Below are positions 10,844-21,980 of a stretch of DNA of 64,000 bases, piece by piece. The position numbers and the translations under genes are program-made. Under the pieces are notes generated by a model that did no database searches, was not told where the DNA came from, and worked only from the letters and a program-made list of their open reading frames with translations. The stretch is from Epiperipatus broadwayi (Eukaryota > Onychophora > Udeonychophora > Euonychophora > Peripatidae), in assembly GCA_028023455.1 (NCBI GenBank), contig JAQFVV010006295.1:1446001-1510000 (forward strand), read 5' to 3'. The stretch's first letter is position 1. Each line of letters opens with the position of its first letter.

Positions 10844-12246
10844 TTTATATTTGCCTTTTCCTGTCTACCAAGATGGTAGTTCATATTTTTGATAAATATA
10901 TAATTGCCGGGGCTATAAGAAATATTTACAAAAAAATGGCGTCTAGGAAATGTATTTAATATTTACATTTTAATTTTCATTATTGATATTTAAAAAAAAA
11001 AAAATTCTGGAAAAATTAATTACAATATTTACACTTTATTATTATTTTTTAATATTAACTTATTAATAGAATAAAAAATATATGGGTAAGTGAAAAATAC
11101 TCATGTTGCAGATTGCAATCTCTAATGGCCTTAAAAAATTGTCACAAATGAATGATGTTGTTGGTGGAGTCAATTCCATATAAATTCTGTTAAATAGGAA
11201 TCCAGCTGAAGTGCAGTTTCCCTAGGTTTTTTTGTTTCACCTTCTGGCCAGCCATCAAAGTCTTTAAATGTTTTGTGTATGTGCACCAGTACTTGGATCA
11301 ACAAAATTATAGTGATGACTCACTTGGAAGTGTTCAAATTGTGCATTCCTTAATTCATCAATTTTATATGCCTTGCAGCAGTCTGAATAAATTATAGATC
11401 CATCTGCAACATTTTGTTTTATCACATCCATAAGAATAGCTGTTGTTATATCTAAAAAACTTATTATGATGCACTTATTGGTTTCTCTGCACAAGCTACT
11501 GAATAACCACTGTTGTGGAAGTGTTATCCCCTGTTGATGTTTACACTTTGTAAAAAAAATTTTGTCAATTTCAACAATCTTGTTAGGTCCTCCAATTTTG
11601 CACAATAGTCAAGATAGAACACTAGATGTGCACATTTATCTCAGGTAGTTGTTCTATGATGGTGTTGTTGGGAAAATCCAACTGATCTTTTCCTCATTCT
11701 ATCGACATTAAATCTCTATTCCAGTTATAAATAAATCTGAGTGCAATCAGAAGTGAAATTTTTGAGCCCTCAAATCATGTTCCTTTACAGATGGATAATT
11801 CTGTTTAAACAAGATTTCACATCACCATTGTGGGACTGTTTGCATGTGAGGTATCATTTCATGATCATTAACACACATTTTTCAGAAGGGCAACATCCTA
11901 TATCTTTGGAAATAGTCCAGTGCATCATATTCTGTGACAAGAAAGTCCCAAATTTTGATCAGTATGAAAATTTTGCAAAAATATTGATGAAAAGAAACTT
12001 GATGAATTAAAGCAAAGTATGACAATGTTCAGAGCATCCCATTGCTTCCACATTATAATATAAGTAAAAAAATAAAATTAATAAAGCTTTTTAATGGAAT
12101 TTATCAGAAATTATTCCTTTTGATAATTTAATAAGTAATGCAAATTCAATAATAGAAAGTGGAAAAATAAATTTTACACCCCGAAACTAGATACTTATCA
12201 AAAATACAACCTGCCATTTTGGTAGACAGGAAAATGCACAAGGACC
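10844..12246 (-). mobile_element. Merlin-type DNA transposon, degraded
   Basis: The unit is about 1.4 kb and its ends are inverted copies over at least 75 bases. The shared core TTTTCCTGTCTACCAA is at the left (10856-10871) and appears inverted at the right (12218-12233). Comparison with related copies at 14752 and 15372 suggests the terminus begins GGTACTTGTGCATTTTCC, consistent with Merlin ends that start with GG. Inside lies an ISXO2-like transposase relic on the minus strand, which fixes the superfamily. The flanks (poly-A then ATCCT at left, AAAAAATTT at right) show no clean 8-9-bp duplication. Confidence 0.78.
11150..11880 (-). pseudogene. Merlin/ISXO2-like (IS1595-type) transposase pseudogene
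   Basis: The longest open part, 113 codons at 11264-11605, carries the hallmarks of an ISXO2-like DDE transposase: IGGPNKIVEIDKIFF (first Asp), LPQQWLFSSLCRETNKC, GSIIYSDCCKAY (second Asp) and HHYNFVDPSTGAHTQNI. The family's third acidic residue normally follows directly after the HTxxI sequence; here that codon reads TAA. Upstream, in broken frames, ALRFIYNWNRDL resembles the helical region before the core, and CEILFKQNYPSVKEH may be the residue of the N-terminal zinc-binding part. Downstream, SYLTEFIW recalls the usual C-terminus. Stops and frameshifts make it dead. The enzyme would act in the nucleus on the terminal repeats of this element. Confidence 0.8.
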
Positions 12247-12480
12247 AAAAAATTTACAGAAAAAAAACATTTGGTAAAAACCTTTATCATTGTTTTATTT
12301 TTATATGTAGTATTTATATTTTTCTCTACCCATTTTTATTGATTTGTTAAAATGACTTATTTGATTTAGTCATTCATGTTTGGAATGTATTCTATGATTT
12401 AGTAGAGATATATGGGTGTTTATTTAATATTATATATTGAGGCATAATAAAAACGGATTGCTTCACAAAGCAAAAAAAGT

Positions 12481-12588
12481 TGTCAAGCTTTGGTGGTCAA
12501 GAGATCAGCACAACTGCCTTATAAGCAGTTGGTTCCGGGTTAGCGGATTCGCTTCCCAGCCGATGCTATGACACATAAAAAAAAAAAG
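12481..12588 (+). mobile_element. tRNA-derived SINE, B (copy 1)
   Basis: A tRNA-like head: an A-box region TGGTCAAGAGATCAGCAC, an anticodon-arm-like hairpin ACTGC-CTTATAA-GCAGT, and a B-box-like GGATTCGCTTCC. It ends in an A-rich tail of about 12 bases (12577-12588). It matches the minus-strand copy at 49060-49133 over most of its length. Because the loop reads TAT here and TAC there, the ancestor could be tRNA-Val or tRNA-Ile. The extra bases around the T arm argue against a working tRNA gene. Confidence 0.75.
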
Positions 12589-13379
12589 TTATATGTATAG
12601 GATTTAATTGAAGAATACTACATTTTCTACTTGTAACTCTTTTTTTTTTTTTTGTAAAATTTAAAATAATAATTAAACTGAATAAGATAAGAAATTATTT
12701 GTTGAAATGTAATTTCTGATTCTCATTTATGTTTTTAGATACTGTTTTATCATGTTGTAGGTTTTACACTTTGCTATATATTAATACTTTTTTTCATTTT
12801 TTCCTTTCTCATCTTAATTTTTGTTACTATAGTAACCAGTTTAACACAATTTAAGAAATAAGACTAATTGCTCTTTATATTGTCAATAAGTAGTTCATGT
12901 CTTATTTTTATGCAGTAATTTGGTGGAATAGTAGTCTGCATAATTTACTTGAAATAATCATATTTTATGTAATTGAGGTATTTTAAATATAATTACTGGG
13001 AGAATTCAATATTTTTAAAGATTTTCAGTATTTTGAATAAGGTTTAAAATCAAGGTGTGGTTTTTATAGATATTATCGCCCTTTTTTTTTTGTCCCATGC
13101 TTCAAAAATCAGTCTTTTTTTTATGTGGATATTCAATAATGATAATTTATGAGTGAATATTATACAATATACAGTTATATACCTGGTATACAAATGTAAA
13201 TTGTTAAGCTTAATAAAGCAGTGGAAATAATGTTGAATGCAGTTCTCCAAGCTGCCTGCATCATCTGCTCTAAATTACTGTCTCTATTACTTAGTGACAT
13301 AGTTTAGCTATTTAACCACAAATCATGTGTCAATCAAGAATTATGACAAAATGTGACAGTACATTTTGTGCTTTAACAC
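12589..13379. other. AT-rich non-coding sequence, possibly the leader of the mariner relic
   Basis: No gene is recognised in 12589-13240. The last 130 bases are GC-richer and lead directly into the mariner transposase fragment, so they may be its 5' untranslated part. No terminal inverted repeat was located. Confidence 0.35.
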
Positions 13380-13610
13380 ATGATGGAACAACACACTAAC
13401 ATTAAATTTTGCTTAAAATTAGGCATAACTGCTACTGAAATGGTCAAAATTATTTATACCATGTATTCCAATGAAGTCACAAGTTATAATAATATTTTCA
13501 ACAAGTTTATAAGATTCTGGATGTCAGGGAAAATATTGGAGATCTCTGAAAATCATATTTCATGTCACAGCTTGTGTCTTAGACATGTTATTGCTTTAAA
13601 TTTTTTGTGA
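13380..13610 (+). pseudogene. Mariner-like transposase N-terminal fragment
   Basis: The open frame of 76 codons begins MMEQHTNIKFCLKLGITATE and continues through YTMYSNEV and FNKFIRFWMSGK. This follows the pattern of the first helix-turn-helix of mariner transposases: Glu-Gln then an IKFCxKLGxTATE-like core, a Tyr-centred second helix, and a Phe-x-x-Phe-Arg-Phe stretch ending in a Gly. That domain binds the terminal inverted repeat. The GRP linker, second helix-turn-helix and DDD catalytic core of a protein of about 345 residues are absent or unreadable. Downstream sequence to about 13700 may hold more decayed reading frame. It is unrelated to the better-preserved element at 60.9 kb, whose N-terminus is different. 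Nonfunctional. Confidence 0.62.
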
Positions 13611-14751
13611 AAAATAGCTATGTATGTTGCTTCATGACATGTGATCTGAATCAGAGATGGAGTTGTAGTCAGCTTGGAAATCACTTTTCCACTAGCACAC
13701 ACATTATATAATGCATATCCATTGATAACATTTGTTATTATAAAAGAATCACAGTATGAAAAATACTTTCATTTTTTCCTCTATTATCTTTTATTATATA
13801 TATTATTTTAAAACTGAAATAAAGAACTATAAATAAAATAAAAAATGCTATCATTTGTATATAAAGAGTTATTCAAGCCAAGTAATGGCACAGTAAATGT
13901 CAGTAACAAATTTAACAACATATTAATTAATTCTTTTCATTTACTTTTTTACTTTTTCTTTTTTTTTTTTTCCATATTGCACTCCTTTTATTTATATTTA
14001 CATATTTTAATAGATATTCTTTAATCTTTTTATTACGTATCTTATTTATTGGATTGGTAAAAAGAATGTAAGTATGTGGCAATGAGGGAGGAAAAGCATC
14101 AGTCCAGATATAATTATGAAAACTATGTTTGCTATATATTCATGACATTTCCAGAATATTGGCATATACTTCCATTTGCCTCATATTGTGAATGCCAAAT
14201 AATATGTAGTGGGTTGAAGATGCTGTATGGGCTGTAAGTACTAATCTAGCCTCCAATAGGGCATCAAAATTCTTTAATAGAGTGAAAACAAATTTTAATG
14301 AAAGAATAATGCAAATAAAAAAGATAATCTACATGCATGTCTTTTTTTTTTGTCTACTTTAAAATGAGAACATCAAATAAAGAGAGCCAAAAATTCAATT
14401 CATTATTTGGGATACATATATCATTTTGGGTGCTAATTTTATATCACTATTTTGCAATAATGTTAACTAAATTCACATGTAATTTATAAACAATATTAAA
14501 AGTTAAAGTTTTTATTTTATTTTTTTTTAGTATTGAAGATTAATCATCATTTTTTATTTTGTGCTCTATACTTTTATCTGGTGGTTTAAAATAAATTAAA
14601 GAACTGCAGAAAATTTTTTTAAATTTTCATGAATACTTTTTTAAATATGTTTCAGGATAAACATGTTAAAAGTTATTCTTTCATTTTATACTTTTTCATT
14701 GTAATAGATAAAATAGATTAGCTCTTTTTAAATAAATATTATAGAATATTT
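13611..14751. other. AT-rich non-coding sequence
   Basis: Possibly the decayed remainder of the mariner copy up to about 13700. After that nothing recognisable, apart from poly-T runs and a slightly GC-richer patch at about 14050-14280. Confidence 0.35.
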
Positions 14752-16082
14752 GGTACTTGTGTATTTTCTTGTCTAACAAGCTTGGCAGCCATTTTTAAAA
14801 TAAATATTATAGTTTCAGGGACATATAAAAATTTTACAAAAAAATGACTATTAAGGAACAAACATTGTATTTAATATTTAATTTTTTTATTATTATTTAA
14901 AAAAAAAGAAACATTTCTGCAAAAATTAATTATAATATTTACAAAAAATATTCATCCATTATAACGTAATGTAATAAAATATTTTCTTTTCTTAATTTGA
15001 ATATAATAATAATAGTAATGGAAAACTATTGTAATGGAAAACTATTCAAGAAAGTTAAAATTTTTAATTAAAAATAATATCTAAGCATATATTTTTTATT
15101 ATTTATATATTTTGTTGTAGTTCTATGATTGTGACCGACCTAGTTGAAAGTAATGCTTAGATATAATTTTTATTAAAATTTTAAACTTTCTTGAATAGTT
15201 TTCCATTACTATTATTATTATATATAATATTTGCACTTTATTTAATATATATAGACATTGGTGTTTACACATTATAAAATTTACTTTTTATAAAAATATA
15301 AAAAATAAAAACAAAATTTCACATTGTGTTCCTTAAAGTAGACTTCAACTTATTAACCAAAAAATAAAAAAGGTACTTTTGCATTTTCCTATCTACCAAG
15401 CTTGGCAGCTCTTTTCCTTTTCTTAGTTTCAGGACATGCAAAAATGTTAAAAAAATTGTAATGATTAATTTGTTATAAATGTTTTTTAATATTAATAGTT
15501 ATCAACTTATTTTAATGAAATGACACAAAAAACACTGGATTTAAGTTCAACTGTCTGCATTAATGGATACGATATGACACTTTACATTTCAATTTTTTTA
15601 TTATAAAAGATCAATATTATAATGTGTAAATGCCAATGACTTTATATAGTGAAACAGTAATCAAATATCCTCACTTATCTTTCTTTATAAATAATGGATT
15701 TAAAGATGCTTCATGGTTTTTTTACTACTTTCAAAAATCAAATTTTATTAATCACATTAGGGGCTCTGGTTCTTTTGCTGGACCCAAAGGCCCAGCTCAA
15801 ATAGCCCCTGGTCCAGCAGTGTTGGTGTTCAAGAAATTGAGAGGTATTCAGCTAAGGCCCTTTGTGTATATTTATATCTTGTTTTTAAAATCAGATAAGT
15901 TGAAGTCTTTACTAATGGGCATGATATGATAATTTATGTTATTGTTTTGTATATATATTAATAAGATAATTTAATACAAAAAAATAATAATAATTAAAAA
16001 ATTTAAATATTAATTTTAAATATTAAATAAGATGTTTCTTATCGGCCATTTTTTTGGAAACACAATCAAATACACAAGTACT
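14752..16082. mobile_element. Merlin-related non-autonomous copies, composite
   Basis: 14752-14945 repeats the left terminal region of the Merlin element at 10844, starting GGTACTTGTGTATTTTC and including a shared ATTTAATATTTA / AAATTAATTA series about 150-190 bases in. A second left end, GGTACTTTTGCATTTTCC, starts at 15372 in the same orientation. A weak inverted end, CACAAGTACT, lies at 16073-16082. The simplest reading is two partly overlapping or nested family members without transposase sequence. A GC-rich island at about 15765-15870 and the 99-codon open frame around it have no recognisable origin. Confidence 0.5.
14946..15227. repeat. Inverted-repeat element nested in a Merlin-related copy
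   Basis: Segments near 15005-15090 and 15160-15240 are inverted copies (TAATAGTAATGGAAAACTAT pairs with ATAGTTTTCCATTACTATTA). The surrounding Merlin-type sequence, continuous at 11020-11040, is interrupted here: TAATATTTAC lies before the insertion and TAATATTTGC after it. This suggests a small MITE-like insertion with a duplicated target. The left arm also contains a short internal duplication of GTAATGGAAAACTATT. Confidence 0.6.
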
Positions 16083-17419
16083 GAACATTTTAACTAATAT
16101 CAATAACAGGTATATCTTTTTTTAACTTTTTATTTTGTTTCATTATTTTTTTATCACAAATACTTTTTTTTTATTGTGTATTTTTACTGAATCTATTGGA
16201 AAAAAAAAAGTTTTCTAATTAGATACAATAATAATAATGGTAAAAGGTTTAAAAATGGAGTCCTGCTTATTATTTTTTATATTTTTATATAATGGAACTT
16301 CACAGCATGCAGACATTTATTGTTTCAAAATGTGCATTGTGTTTATTAAATGAAAGCATTTTTTTTTAATCCTCCAGATATGTATTGAGTAAAGTGTGTG
16401 TGTATATATATATATATATTGTATATGGACTAACAATAATTCAAATTTATATGAAAATATTTTTTCATAGGTGTGAAATTTACATGAAAATATTTTTTCA
16501 TATTGTGAATTCTATCATTATTGTATGTATAGATATATTGGATGTGGACTAATAATAATTCAAATTTATATGAAAATATTTTTTCATAGGTGTGAATCCT
16601 ATCATTATTAATTACATATTGTTCTTACAGGCAGACATTCTACTTTATTGCATGCATACCTTTACCCTGATTAATGAGTAAAATTGATGCCTCAAAATGC
16701 ATTCCAAATCCAAGATTTCACATAAAAAATAAGCAATTATAATGAGCTCCTGGGGGGGGGGGGGGGATTGATTGTTACTTTAAATTCAAAATATATAAAA
16801 ATTTGATTTAAAAAGTAAAGCTTAAGTTGAAAAAGGATTAATTAATGAATAAACATATTACTAAAGGTATTATTAAAAAAAATTCTAAACTATGAATAAA
16901 TGTACTATATAAAAACATGTTGGTAGCTATAATTTTTTTAAAAAAATATGTAATCTTTAATTTTACAGTCTGCCATTTTATTTTTTAACTAGCAAGAAAA
17001 TATTTTTCTAATCCACAATTCATTAAATGGAAAAAAAAAAAAAACTAATTAAAATTTATTTTACATTTTATATTCTATTATCAGTCTTTTGTTTTTGTAA
17101 TTAACAGTACTGCTGTTCTTTTTTTCTATAAAAAGGTTTCTAGGAATTGGATTCATTTTACACAAATACAGTGGAATTAGATAAAAATTTGATAAAGAAA
17201 TGTAATATACAGTTGATTGCTGAAGTTTTAATAATCTAAATAGTTAAATCTTTTTTTTTTTCCAGTATTAAAGGTGTATTTTTTTAATAGCTCCCCTTAT
17301 TAGAAATAAATTGCAAGTTTATTGATTAAAAGTTGAACAAACAAATGATATTTTTTAACTTATGTTTTCATATTTTAAATACAAGTATATTTTATATATC
17401 TGGAGTTTAGATGTAATTA
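16083..17419. other. AT-rich non-coding sequence
   Basis: No gene is recognised. It holds the 119-bp duplication listed separately, a (TA)n/(TG)n tract near 16396-16420, and a G14 run at about 16753-16766. Confidence 0.4.
16427..16608 (+). repeat. 119-bp spaced duplication with an internal 33-bp repeat
   Basis: GGACTAACAATAATTCAAAT at 16427 recurs at 16546 with one change, a spacing of 119 bases. Within the first copy the segment AAATTTATATGAAAATATTT is repeated 33 bases later (TATATG becoming TACATG), so it occurs three times in all. This suggests local slippage or unequal exchange. Confidence 0.8.
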
Positions 17420-17975
17420 ATATAGGGATTTGAACACAGACTTTCAAACTTCTTCAGCCAGCCACTATCTCATACAACTGATATCTGTGAGCACACACAT
17501 GTGAAAAGGGTAAATGATATCAGTATTTTGTGCTAAACCAGCATTCATCAATTGGTCCAGATCATCATTCATTTCCCACACCCATATATAATCAGTGCTT
17601 AGTTTATATTAACATAACAAATCTTCACACTTTAATGGTCAGGCTTCAATCTACTACACCTTCCATCTCTTCAGCCATCCATACCATTGAAAATCTGATG
17701 ATGGTAGGGATTTGGCATTTCATCATCAGATTTTCAATTGTATGGATGACTGAAGAATTGGAGGGTGGATTAGATTGAAGCCTGTCTATTAAAGTGTGAA
17801 GATTTGCTATCTTAATATAAATCAAGCACAGATTATATATGTGTGTATGAGATGATGAGCTGGACCAACTGATGAGTGCTGGTTTAGCACAAAATGTGAA
17901 TATTGGAGATCATTTATCTTTTTCACATGTGTGTGGTCATGTATATCGTTGTATGAGATAGAGGATGGCTGAAGT
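17420..17975. repeat. Foldback element with tRNA-like arms, copy 2 (large)
   Basis: Nearly the whole 556-bp unit folds back on itself: about 17445-17703 pairs with 17720-17974 around a short centre (GTAGGGATTTGGCATT). The outer left arm contains GGGATTTGAACACAG, the reverse of a B-box-like CTGTGTTCAAATCCC. The right arm stops before the corresponding site. The right half (CTTAATATAAATCAAGCAC onward, then CTGGACCAACTGATGAGTGC and TGTGTGGTCATGT) matches the 2.3-kb copy in the same order. An 82-codon open frame at 17530-17778 crosses the centre and has no recognisable domain. This is the most complete family member in the window. Confidence 0.78.
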
Positions 17976-20504
17976 GAATTATTTATTTAATTATCTAACA
18001 GAATGTAATCTTTTCTTGTATTAGCATATTAATATTGTTCATAGAATTACGTATTTAAAGAAAAGAAGGAAAATTATAGAGCTACATAATGCATAGAATC
18101 CCCCCCCCTCGAAATAATTTATAGTATGATAAGTAATATTTTATAATTTCTGTATGTACTTTCTGCCACATACAAAACAACATTCATAAAAATTTTAATT
18201 CATAGTATTGATAAGAGTAAGTGTATTTTACCTAATATACACTTGTTAAAATTTTTTACTAATACACTTTGTTGTTATATAGGATTAAAAATATGTTTTT
18301 GATTACTTAGGGTGTTGAATGAAACTGGCATTATTTTGCTTCTGTAATCATTAATGATAAAATTCTTTTTTATTTTAGATATATCATATGCAAATGCACT
18401 GACTATCTTGTGAAGACAGTTGAAGATCAGATTTAAAAACATTAATTATACTTTAATTCTATAATCAAATCAATATTATATACTGCATAATGAATGAACT
18501 TTGTACTGTAATATACATTTTTAGTGCAAATGTCCACATGACATCGTTTTAGTGAAATCACTATCCTATGACACTTTCTTACAAAATAGTAGTTTTTTTT
18601 TTTTAAAAAAAAATTGATTTTTTAATTTTTTTAGATTTATGATAGTGAATAATTGATTGTAAATCAAAACATTGGGTAAAAATTGATGATGATTACTATA
18701 GCGAATCCTCATAAAGGTTTGTTGCTAATCAAGATGAAGATGTATATGCAATTCAATTACAAGCATAAAATTTAATTTATAGTGTTCAGTATTATATTAT
18801 GCTTTTTATATCAAAAGCAATGATTACTCATTTTGTGCAAAAATCATTTTAAGTCATTATTATATTGATTGTTTTTGCATTTGAGAGTCATATCAAAGGG
18901 ACTGGCTAAACTCATTCTTTTAAGCCTTCTGATTTGTTTTGCACAAGGTTCTAATTTGTCATCTCTTTCACTTTGGCATAGCATAATACTTAGCTACAAG
19001 CTCAAACCAATACAAACTAAGTTTAATTAGATATATTTATTGAACTATGATTAAATTGTTAGCTAAGTTTTGACATTTCAATATTGCTATTTAGGTTAAA
19101 GGATAGAATCAAATATCAAATTTTGTCATATTTTTTCTGTGCTAATTGTAATTTGCTTATACAACAATAAATTTGTTTATTATTGATACATGAAGAGCTT
19201 TTTGATTTAGAGGTTGTTGCATTCACTGGTCATCAGGCTTTTCAAATAGATGTCCCATAAAGTTCACTGACTATTCAAAAATTATCAGTAAATATATATT
19301 TAGCTATTCTTAGCTCCCAAGTTAATCTGGGATGGCAGATATATATTGCACTCACCATAAAAAATTTAAAAAGTTTAACATAATACAACCTTACCTATTA
19401 GGGAAGTATGATACATTCTATGGGTATTGAACCGATGGTTGTCTACAGATGCAGATTTAATAAATCTGAAGTAGTATAAATTTTGTATTTACTTAAAACA
19501 TATTAGATTGTTGAATAAACATTTCCACATTTTTAATTTTTCGTTAATTCATTTAATCAGTTGTGTTTACCAATATAAAAAAGCAATTACATTATTTCAG
19601 AAAAATGCTCGCTAATTTTCAAATTATTACCTCTCCAAGTATTTTTGTTATTTGGGTAAATATCACGTAATTTAATTCCAATGAAATTAGTACTGTAAGT
19701 TGAAAGAACTTGCAATTTAAAGTAGAAGGCAAAAGTGCTAATATTTAGTAAAGAATTTTGAGAATGAAAGGCTAATTGTGTCAAAATACTGCAGGTCTCA
19801 TTGATTCATTGTCGTTAATTAAAATTGGGATCAGACCTCAATTATATAAATATCAATTATTTATTTTTAAAATACCATTGTATATAAATGCAAACGCACG
19901 TATGTGCAATATATATATACTTTTGCAATTGTTTAAAAAATCAATATTCCATGTCTTTCTTCTTCCTCACTATTCAATAAATAAACTACTAATCTATCAT
20001 TGTGTCAGAACAGCTGGAGTTTATGAATTTACTTTCATCAGAAGCTATCTTTTGTTTATTTCTGACTCTTCTGAAAATAAAAATGCAAATATTTGACTAA
20101 AAATATTTATTAAAAAGTAAATGACTTTTTTTTTTTTTACTGCGGTTAGTAGTTTTTGCGAGATAAAACAATAGAATGCTGGCATTTTTTAAAGCAAGCT
20201 TTGAATAATATAATAAATTAGAATTCTGTTTTTTTTAACCACTTTTTTTGTTGATCTTCTTTAGCTAAAACTTGGGGTGGAGGAGAAGAGAGAATTTTTA
20301 ATGACGAGTTATTTTAAAAGTAAAATTGCATAATATTTTCTCGACGTCTTTTAATCTACTATGGATTTTTTTATTATTATTGTAAAGAATAAGACTGAGG
20401 TAAAAAATAAATATTCAGTCCTGAATAAGTAAGAGGACTCATTATGTTCCATTTTAAAAATATATATATTAAATAAGGGGAACCAAAAACATTTACTTAC
20501 GTAT
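17976..20504. other. AT-rich non-coding sequence
   Basis: No gene is recognised. There is a C8 run near 18103-18110. A possible minus-strand B-box-like sequence (ATCGGTTCAATACCC) at about 19424-19438 may mark a very old SINE. Chance open frames occur at 19587-19784 (-) and 19776-20096 (+). Confidence 0.35.
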
Positions 20505-20835
20505 TAGTTCGGCGATGAAATTCTAGTCGTCATTACTTATGATTGTTTACGATTGCTAATTATTTGATAGTAAGTTTTAGTTAATTAAGTAAATTTAATT
20601 TTTAAATATTTAAAGAATCATTTTTAATTAAAAGTTCTCTTTCTGTATTAATGCCAATTTATTTATGTGGCAAAAGATGGCTATTTTTATAGCATAAGTA
20701 AATCAGTGGTACTATAGTAGATATAAAAATACTCTAGAGATCTTTAACAACTTATCCTCGAAAATTAAATTTACTTAATTAAATACTATCAAATATTTAG
20801 CAATCATATAATCATGATGATTTTAATGAACAATA
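20505..20835. repeat. Inverted repeat, about 80-bp diverged arms
   Basis: The sequence around 20510-20600 recurs inverted at about 20756-20835. The best-conserved part is AAATTTACTTAATTAA beside a TACTATCAAAT / ATTTGATAGTA pair. The spacer is about 155 bases. It has the size and shape of an old MITE, but the ends are too diverged to define and no target duplication is seen. Confidence 0.55.
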
Positions 20836-21750
20836 TTTCACTACCAAATTATATATGCATGTTTAACTATGTCAAGTTTTATGTAATGTAAATAAAATAA
20901 TAATAATTAAGGACTTAAAACAAAATGTTATAAACAATGATGTACTACAGATGAAAATATTAATATTTATTTTTAAATAATTATGATATATGTTATATAA
21001 GATGCTGATTTATCTTTGACAACCTCTTAATTATTTTTTTTTTAATTGCAAATACAGGGGAAAAAAGTATAGCAAAATTGTTGGTAGAATTGCTATAGAC
21101 ATATAAACTATGGTAATATTTAATGGAATAATTTGGTAGCTTGAAAAAGAAATCAAGTTTAAACTCACAGATTGTTGCTAAACAAATCTTTTTTATAATA
21201 GTTGTTGAGATCTATTTTAATTTATTCAGCATGAGAGAATTTATTGCATTGTTAGTCTAAATTTAACATATTTGAATTTGGTTAATTATCTGCAAAATTT
21301 GCACATAGCAAAAAATGTAGAATGGTATTCTATGAGAATTTAAAAAATATATAGAAGTTATTGTGTCTAGATAGGCCCACTGCATGGGTATGAGCTGCCT
21401 TGGTGCAAGATAAATTTCGGCATCTCTAGTCTCGTGAATAGTGCTAGCCTAAGTGCATTGCAATGGCACATGACTTCACATTTATCAAGGACCCAGATCT
21501 GCTTGATCTATGTCATTTGTGAAAATTAAAACATTTTATCACATTCTAAATGAAATTATGTTTCCTTTTTCTTTAATTTATAAGTCCTACAATGAATATC
21601 ATATGTGAAATAATATGATTGTAGATGTATTAATATGCAATAATGCAGATTTTTTTAGTTTGTTTACCTAAATGTTTTTGAATGTTTTGCTCACTTTAAT
21701 GTGAAAGCATATCTTCATTAGCATTTTTATGTATTGAATCAGAATACACA
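20836..21750. other. AT-rich non-coding sequence with one GC-richer island
   Basis: No gene is recognised. The patch at about 21366-21520 is notably richer in G and C than its surroundings and is probably part of an unidentified repeat. Confidence 0.35.

Positions 21751-21980
<230 letters not shown>

Noticed and set aside
11741-12010. 89-codon + strand open frame inside the Merlin element
   Set aside because: It is antisense to the decayed N-terminal part of the transposase and has no domain of its own.
17530-17778. 82-codon open frame as a gene
   Set aside because: It crosses the centre of the foldback hairpin and contains only repeat sequence.
19405-19465. Minus-strand tRNA-derived SINE at the B-box-like ATCGGTTCAATACCC
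   Set aside because: No convincing A box or family partner; a single B-box-like word can occur by chance.
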